From NCBI GenBank assembly GCA_025517465.1, contig JAOPKE010000004.1, forward strand, positions 262,165 through 326,164: a stretch of DNA of 64,000 nucleotides, written 5' to 3'. This document shows positions 58,958 to 64,000 of this stretch, piece after piece; the first letter of the stretch is position 1, and every line of letters starts with the position of its first letter. Made by a program: the position numbers and the translations under genes. Below the pieces are notes generated by a model, which had not been told where the DNA came from, searched no databases, and saw nothing but the letters and a program-made list of their open reading frames with translations. Origin of the DNA: Halobacteria archaeon HArc-gm2 (lineage in GTDB: Archaea; Halobacteriota; Halobacteria; Halobacteriales; Haloarculaceae).

Positions 58958-61333
58958 ATGGCGCTACGATGGCTCGACGAGATTACGGCCGACGACCTCG
59001 ACTCGGTCGGCGGCAAGGCGGCGTCCCTCGGTGAACTCACGGCAGCCGGGCTCCCCGTTCCGCCCGCGTTCGTCGTCACCGCGGACACGTATCGCTCCTT
59101 CATCGAAGACACCGGCATCGACGTCGAACTGTTCGAAGTGGTCGACGTCGACACCGACGACTCACAGGCGCTCGCGGCGGCCGCCGAACGTGCGCAGGAA
59201 CTGATTCTGGAGACCGAGGTCCCCGACCACGTCCGTGACGAGATCGTCGGGGCCTACGACGACCTGGGCCACGACGTCGTCGCGGTGCGGTCCTCGGCGA
59301 CGGCGGAGGACCTGCCCGACGCATCCTTCGCCGGCCAGCAGGAGACGTTCCTCAACGTCGAGCGCGCGGACCTCCTCCAGCGCGTCAAAGAGTGCTGGGC
59401 TTCGCTGTTCACCCAGCGGGCCATCTACTACCGCCAGGAACAGGGCTTCGCCCACGATATCGTCGACATCGCCGTCGTCGTCCAGGCGATGGTCGACGCG
59501 GACACGAGCGGCGTCCTGTTCACGAGCCACCCCTCGACCGGGGCACCGACGTCTATCATCGAAGCCGCGTGGGGGCTCGGTGAAGCCGTCGTCTCCGGCG
59601 CCGTCTCGCCGGACAACTACGTTATCGACCGCAAGACCGGTGACGTAGAGGAGGTCACCGTCGCGGACAAGAAGATGATGTACGTCCGCGACGGCGGCGA
59701 GACCGTCGAGCGCGCCGTCCCCGACGAGAAGCGCGAACAGCGCGTCCTGGACGACGACGACGTCGACCGACTGGTGACCCTCGGTGAGCGCATCGAGGAC
59801 CACTACGAGACTCCGCAGGACGTCGAGTGGGCCATCTACGACGACGACGTCTACCTGCTCCAGTCCCGGCCCATCACCACCATCGACGAAGCCTTCGACG
59901 CGCCCGCCGACGGAAGCGACTCACAGTCCATCGAAACGGACGCCGACTCCGCCAGCGTCAGCGCCGACGCGGGCCTGGCCGACGGCGGGGGGATGGCGAG
60001 CCAGGAGGAAGGCATCCTCGCCGACGGCCTCGGCGCCGGCCCCGGGTCGGCGACGGGCGACGTCCGCATCGTCACCAAGCTCGACCAGCTGGACAAGGTC
60101 GAGTCGGGCGACATCATCGTCACCGAGATGACGACGCCGGACATGGTGCCCGCGATGAAACGCGCCGCCGGGCTCGTCACGGACGAGGGCGGGATGACCT
60201 CCCACGCGGCCATCGTCTCGCGAGAACTCGGCGTCCCGGCCGTCGTCGGGACGAACGACGCGACGGCACGGCTCCAGGACGGCCAGCGCGTCACTATCGA
60301 CGGCGAACGGGGGACCGTCCGCCCGGACAGCGCAGAGGGTTCCAGTGAAAGCGACGACGAACCCCAGACCGCGACGGCGCCGGACGGCCAGTCCGGCCAG
60401 TCTGCCGACGGGCAGTCCGGGCCCACCGGCCAGCCGGCGACGAAGCCGATGACCGGCACGGAGATCAAGGTCAACGTCTCCATCCCGGCCGCGGCCGAGC
60501 GGGCGGCAGCCACCGGCGCCGACGGCGTCGGTCTGCTCCGCATCGAGCACATGATCCTCTCGACGAGCAAGACGCCCGAGCGCTACATCGCAGACCACGG
60601 CGAGCGGGCCTACGTCGACGAGATCGTCGACGGCGTGCGCACCGTCGCCGAGTCCTTCTACCCGCGCCCGGTACGGGTCCGCACGCTCGACGCGCCCACC
60701 GACGAGTTCCGCCAGCTCGACGGCGGCGAGGACGAGCCCAACGAGCACAACCCGATGCTGGGCTATCGGGGCATCCGTCGCAGCCTCGACCGGCCCGAGA
60801 CCTTCCGGCTGGAACTCGAAGCCTTCCGCCGGCTGTACGACATGGGCTACGACAACGTCGAGATGATGCTCCCCCTCGTCACCGACGCCGAGGACGTGCT
60901 GCGGGCGAAGGCCATCATGGAGGACGTCGGCCTCGACCCGGAGAAGCGCTCGTGGGGCGTGATGGTCGAGACGCCAGCCAGCGCGCTCTCGATCGAATCG
61001 ATCTGTGAGGCCGGCATCGACTTCGCCAGCTTCGGGACGAACGACCTCACCCAGTACACCCTCGCCGTGGACCGGAACAACGAGAACGTCGCCGACCGGT
61101 TCGACGAACTCCACCCCGCCGTCCTCGAACTCATCGGGAGTACCATCGAGACCTGCCGCGAGCACGACGTGGCGACGAGCATCTGCGGACAGGCCGGCTC
61201 GAAACCCGAGATGGTGCGCCACCTCGTCAACAGCGGCGTCACCTCCATTAGCGCCAACATCGACGCCGTCTTCGACGTCCAGCAGGAGGTCAAGCGCGTC
61301 GAACAGCGATTGCTGCTCGAATCGGTACGGTAA
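58958..61333 (+). CDS. ppsA: Phosphoenolpyruvate synthase
   Basis: A 791-residue protein with the PPDK/PpsA domain order. The ATP-grasp N-domain (GGKAASLGELTAAGLPVP; AVRSSATAEDLPDASFAGQQ) covers residues 1 to about 330. The phosphohistidine swivelling domain with GGMTSHAAIVSRELGVPAVVG (catalytic His near 420) follows. The C-terminal PEP-utilising TIM barrel has GVMVETPASAL and SFGTNDLTQY. An acidic Gly/Ser/Gln linker separates the last two. It converts pyruvate plus ATP to PEP for gluconeogenesis. The start at 58958 is chosen by TATA spacing. Confidence 0.95.
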   Translation: MALRWLDEITADDLDSVGGKAASLGELTAAGLPVPPAFVVTADTYRSFIEDTGIDVELFEVVDVDTDDSQALAAAAERAQELILETEVPDHVRDEIVGAYDDLGHDVVAVRSSATAEDLPDASFAGQQETFLNVERADLLQRVKECWASLFTQRAIYYRQEQGFAHDIVDIAVVVQAMVDADTSGVLFTSHPSTGAPTSIIEAAWGLGEAVVSGAVSPDNYVIDRKTGDVEEVTVADKKMMYVRDGGETVERAVPDEKREQRVLDDDDVDRLVTLGERIEDHYETPQDVEWAIYDDDVYLLQSRPITTIDEAFDAPADGSDSQSIETDADSASVSADAGLADGGGMASQEEGILADGLGAGPGSATGDVRIVTKLDQLDKVESGDIIVTEMTTPDMVPAMKRAAGLVTDEGGMTSHAAIVSRELGVPAVVGTNDATARLQDGQRVTIDGERGTVRPDSAEGSSESDDEPQTATAPDGQSGQSADGQSGPTGQPATKPMTGTEIKVNVSIPAAAERAAATGADGVGLLRIEHMILSTSKTPERYIADHGERAYVDEIVDGVRTVAESFYPRPVRVRTLDAPTDEFRQLDGGEDEPNEHNPMLGYRGIRRSLDRPETFRLELEAFRRLYDMGYDNVEMMLPLVTDAEDVLRAKAIMEDVGLDPEKRSWGVMVETPASALSIESICEAGIDFASFGTNDLTQYTLAVDRNNENVADRFDELHPAVLELIGSTIETCREHDVATSICGQAGSKPEMVRHLVNSGVTSISANIDAVFDVQQEVKRVEQRLLLESVR

Positions 61334-61489
61334 GTCGCCGGGCCGCCACTGTTTTCGATACGACTCGATCTTTCTTGACGCGTCGGACGTGAACGAGCAG
61401 GGCACTAGTCGGCCACTCCAGAACTCTGATTCCACGCTCCTCGCTCGAACACAACGGCTAAAGGCCACAGGCCCGTGGTATGGGATAGA

Positions 61490-62545
61490 ATGCAGCAGGC
61501 CGCACCGCAGGATTTCGACCGCGTGCTCTCCTCGATGTGCACGGAACCGCACCCGGCGGCCCGCGAGGCGGCGGAGCGATTCCTCGCGACGAATCCCGGC
61601 GACCCCGGGACCTACGAGACGATTGCTGACATGGAACGCGAGGCCGTGGAGCGACTCGGCGCCATCTCCGGCCTCGCCGACCCCGCGGGCTACGTCACCA
61701 GCGGCGGGACGGAGGCCAACATCCAGGCGGTCCGCATCGCACGTAACCGGGCCAGCGACGCGACGGACGACCCGAACGTCGTCGCGCCCGAGCACGTCCA
61801 CTTCTCGTTCCGGAAGGCGGCGGAGATGCTCGGCGTCGAGTTGCGAACGGCGCCCGCGACGGGCCATCGGGCCGACGTCGACGCGATGGCGGAACTCGTC
61901 GACGACGACACGGTCGCTCTCGTCGGCGTCGCAGGCACGACGGAGTACGGCTTCGTCGACCCCATCCCGGCCATCGCGGACCTGGCCGCGGACGCCGGCG
62001 CGCTCTGTCACGTCGACGCGGCCTGGGGCGGCTTCTACCTCCCCTTCACCGACCACGAGTGGAGTTTCGACCACGCCGCCGTCGACACGCTCACCATCGA
62101 CCCGCACAAGGTCGGCCAGGCTGCGGTCCCCGCTGGCGGCCTGCTCGCGAACTCGACCGATCTGCTGGACGAACTCGCCATCGATACGCCCTACCTCGAA
62201 TCGACCAGTCAGGTCACGCTCACGGGCACGCGCTCCGGCGCGGGCGTGGCCAGCGCCGTCGCCGCGATGGACGCGCTCTGGCCCGAGGGGTACCGCGAGC
62301 AGTACGAGCGCTCGATGGCCAACGCCGAGTGGCTCGCCGACCAGCTGGACGCCCGCGGCCACGACGTCGTCGGCCCCGAGCTACCCCTCGTCGCCGCGGA
62401 CCTCTCCGTCCCGATGACGGCCGAACTCCGCGAGCGGGGCTGGCGCGTCTCCAAGACCGGCGCCGGCGAGATGCGCGTCGTCTGTATGCCCCACGTCACC
62501 CGGTCGATGCTGCGCTCGTTCGTCGCCGACCTGGACTGGTACTGA
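61490..62545 (+). CDS. mfnA: Aspartate/tyrosine decarboxylase, MfnA family
   Basis: A 351-residue PLP enzyme of the group II decarboxylases. [15 protein letters not shown] binds the cofactor phosphate, [13 protein letters not shown] the pyridine ring, and [18 protein letters not shown] holds the Schiff-base Lys near residue 208. Related enzymes decarboxylate tyrosine (methanofuran) or aspartate. Haloarchaea make no methanofuran, and CoA genes occur in this window, so aspartate to beta-alanine is the likelier reaction. The ATG at 61490 matches the conserved N-terminus; GTG 61475 is rejected. Confidence 0.88.
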   Translation: MQQAAPQDFDRVLSSMCTEPHPAAREAAERFLATNPGDPGTYETIADMEREAVERLGAISGLADPAGYVTSGGTEANIQAVRIARNRASDATDDPNVVAPEHVHFSFRKAAEMLGVELRTAPATGHRADVDAMAELVDDDTVALVGVAGTTEYGFVDPIPAIADLAADAGALCHVDAAWGGFYLPFTDHEWSFDHAAVDTLTIDPHKVGQAAVPAGGLLANSTDLLDELAIDTPYLESTSQVTLTGTRSGAGVASAVAAMDALWPEGYREQYERSMANAEWLADQLDARGHDVVGPELPLVAADLSVPMTAELRERGWRVSKTGAGEMRVVCMPHVTRSMLRSFVADLDWY

Positions 62546-62714
62546 GTGGAAACTGAGCCGTCTGTTTCTCCACCCGCGTGCGGTGGCGCGCGCTGGCTCG
62601 CGCTCTGTCGCGAGCCGAAACTGTGCGAGGGATGAACGAGGAGCGAAGCGACGAGTGAATCGGCTGGGGAGGCGTGTGGCTGTGGTGCGGTCTGTCGTCC
62701 TGGTGGAATGAAAT

Positions 62715-62908
62715 GCTCTGTAGGATCGCTCGCCTCCCGGCCTTGGGGGCTGATTTTTGACGGGGTCGAACAACATTACTCAGCTACGATACAACGTTCA
62801 TCCGTAGTAAAATCGACAAGTAATGAGTGCTCCCGATGGCAAACTGGTGAGCTAGTTCCAGAGAGCGATTCCGTTCAACACAGACCCAATCAAGCGATCC
62901 TACAGAGC
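62715..62908. repeat. 16-bp inverted repeat next to R1 copy d
   Basis: GCTCTGTAGGATCGCT (62715-62730) and its perfect complement (62893-62908) enclose 162 bases. A gaatgaaa motif stands just outside each arm in direct orientation (62706-62713 and 62910-62917), the second being the start of copy d. Confidence 0.8.
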
Positions 62909-62909
62909 A

Positions 62910-63026
62910 GAATGAAAGGGCGAGGGGCGGTCGACGACGCACGACGAAGCAAGCACGCGAACGGAGTGAGCGCGCACAGCGAGTCGCGCGAGTCGAGCGG
63001 ACCGAGGGCTTTCGAGGTGATTGCGG
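62910..63026 (+). repeat. Structured repeat family R1, copy d
   Basis: It begins gaatgaaagggcgagg, has the core cgaagcaagcacg, and ends cgagggctttcgaggtgattg. The long stem is weaker than in copies a to c. It is a solitary plus-strand unit. Confidence 0.75.
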
Positions 63027-63310
63027 ATCAAGAATCGACTCCTCTCAGATCATTCGAGAGGCATCCGTCCACACGACACAGACACGTTTTTGAAACCACA
63101 GATCGAATCCCCATCCATGCCAGCGACGTGGTCCCCCGAAATGCGCGGCACGATGCCTTTCTTCTAGCACCGGGTGGACCCACTCGACGACGCCTCGCCG
63201 GTAACGCGACGGGGCGGCCGCCGACTGGTGAACCCCGGTGGGTCACCAGCGTCGTACGCACCGAGTAACTGCACCAGTCACGACACAGATGACAGCACCA
63301 AACCCGCGGG

Positions 63311-63316
63311 TTTTAG
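63311..63316 (+). promoter_or_regulatory. TATA-like box for metG
   Basis: TTTTAG lies 26-31 nt before the metG ATG at 63342, consistent with a leaderless start. Confidence 0.4.
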
Positions 63317-63341
63317 GCCCGCATGGAGGTATCGCACACAC

Positions 63342-64000
63342 ATGAGCCACGACACGCTACCGACCGACAATCCGGCGGTCGTCACGTGCGGGTTGCCCTA
63401 CGCCAACGGCGACCTGCACGTCGGCCACCTCCGGACGTACGTCGTCGGGGACGCCTACTCGCGCGCGCTCGAACGCGTCGGCCAGCAGACCGCCTTCGTG
63501 AGCGGGTCGGACATGCACGGGACGCCCATCGTCGTCAACGCCGCCGAGGAGGGCGTCGACCCCGAGGAGTACGCCCTGGAGTACCACGAGAAGTACGCCG
63601 AGACGTTCCCGAAGTTCAACGTCGCCTTCGACAGCTACGGCCACACCCACGACGAGACGAACACCGAACTCACCCAGTCGTTCGTGGAATCGTGGATCGA
63701 CGGCGACCACGTCTACGAGAAAGAGATCCAGGTGGGATACGATCCCGAGGCCGACCAGTGGCTGCCCGACCGCTTCGTCGAGGGGACCTGCCCCTACTGC
63801 GGCGAGCACGCCCGCGGCGACGAGTGCGACGAGGGGTGCCAGCGTCACCTCGAACCCGGCGAGATCGAGGACCCGGTCTCGACGCTGACGGGCAACCCCG
63901 CCGAGTACCGCTCGCGGGACCACCGGTTCCTCCGCCTGGCGGACTTCCAGGAGTACCTCCAGGGGTTCATCGACCGCCTCGAAGGGACGGACAACGCCCG
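63342..64000 (+). CDS. metG: Methionine--tRNA ligase, 5' part
   Basis: About 219 residues are visible and the gene runs past the window end. The class I HIGH motif appears as HVGH in CGLPYANGDLHVGHLRTY near residues 17-34. FVSGSDMHGTPI follows, and then the connective zinc knot CPYCGEHARGDECDEGC near residues 149-166. These identify MetRS of the archaeal/eukaryal type, which charges initiator and elongator tRNA(Met). The KMSKS loop would lie beyond the window. Confidence 0.95.
   Translation, partial: MSHDTLPTDNPAVVTCGLPYANGDLHVGHLRTYVVGDAYSRALERVGQQTAFVSGSDMHGTPIVVNAAEEGVDPEEYALEYHEKYAETFPKFNVAFDSYGHTHDETNTELTQSFVESWIDGDHVYEKEIQVGYDPEADQWLPDRFVEGTCPYCGEHARGDECDEGCQRHLEPGEIEDPVSTLTGNPAEYRSRDHRFLRLADFQEYLQGFIDRLEGTDNA

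Larger units (their letters stand above)
62546..63341. other. Gap of 796 bases before metG
   Basis: At 62571-62660 is a GC-rich hairpin-prone stretch. A perfect 16-bp inverted repeat (62715-62730 and 62893-62908) precedes R1 copy d. From 63030 to 63300 there is no credible gene, only a small hairpin near 63230. The metG promoter ends the gap. Confidence 0.6.

Overview
The window is a 64-kb chromosomal stretch of a halophilic archaeon (class Halobacteria). The signs are high GC outside a few patches, very acidic proteins rich in Asp and Glu, archaeal-only genes (pantoate kinase, 4-phosphopantoate--beta-alanine ligase, TrmB, PolX with a PHP domain, geranylgeranylglyceryl phosphate synthase, Lrp/AsnC and DUF7344 regulators), and many starts with a TATA box 25-30 nt upstream of the initiation codon, the leaderless pattern of haloarchaea. 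The genus cannot be fixed from the sequence. There is no rRNA, tRNA, CRISPR array, transposase or phage module.

Layout. 1-3.9 kb: 3'-truncated M20 amidohydrolase, S10-like protein, NUDIX hydrolase, zinc-ribbon membrane protein, DUF5787. 3.95-5.13 kb: lower-GC patch with an Lrp/AsnC and a DUF7344 regulator. 5.2-12.4 kb: DUF5797, a MacB-type ABC pair, a LolA-like exported protein, nucleoside phosphorylase, Mut7-C RNase, PolX, DUF5788. 12.6-21.9 kb: TrmB, AN1-rhomboid protease, endonuclease V, SDR, glycerate kinase, DUF7344, DJ-1, ArsA/Get3 ATPase, DUF151 nuclease, Cys4 repeat protein. 22-28.3 kb: Thi4, a double AAA ATPase, two CoA genes. 28.4-29.2 kb: UPF0175/DUF3368 toxin-antitoxin pair. 29.3-37.1 kb: GIDE-domain protein, non-discriminating AspRS, Lrp/AsnC plus an APC permease-UspA fusion, UspA, GGGP synthase. 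37.3-39.45 kb: a small toxin-antitoxin island (RHH antitoxin with a nonsense-mutated RelE toxin, and VapBC) bracketed by two direct repeats that encode the last part of an Eco57I-like methylase. 39.5-50.5 kb: Rieske protein, RCK protein, topoisomerase I, rhodanese lipoprotein, GatB, an unknown Tat-exported pair, DICT protein. 50.6-55.6 kb: Smc-ScpA operon. 55.6-64 kb: AEC transporter, phosphoribosyltransferase, PhzF, PEP synthase, MfnA-type decarboxylase, and the 5' part of metG.

How genes connect. MfnA (beta-alanine), pantoate kinase and phosphopantoate--beta-alanine ligase supply coenzyme A. AspRS carries the His/Pro pair of tRNA(Asn)-charging enzymes, matching GatB and the indirect Asn-tRNA route. 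GGGP synthase supports ether lipids. PolX, endonuclease V, topoisomerase I and Smc-ScpA form a DNA-maintenance set.

The most unusual material is intergenic. At least seven copies of one repeat family (20.5, 35.1-35.8, 40.0-40.6, 57.6-57.8, 62.9 kb) keep their ends and a central AAGCAC core. In the three clearest copies the long stem is perfect but has a different sequence each time. Two 0.6-0.8 kb composite versions have inverted halves, matching centres with co-varying hairpins, and 51-nt tandem tails. A separate two-hairpin element (35.3 and 37.2 kb) shows the same co-variation around fixed linkers. I cannot assign these to a known family; they look like structured RNAs or structure-selected mobile DNA.
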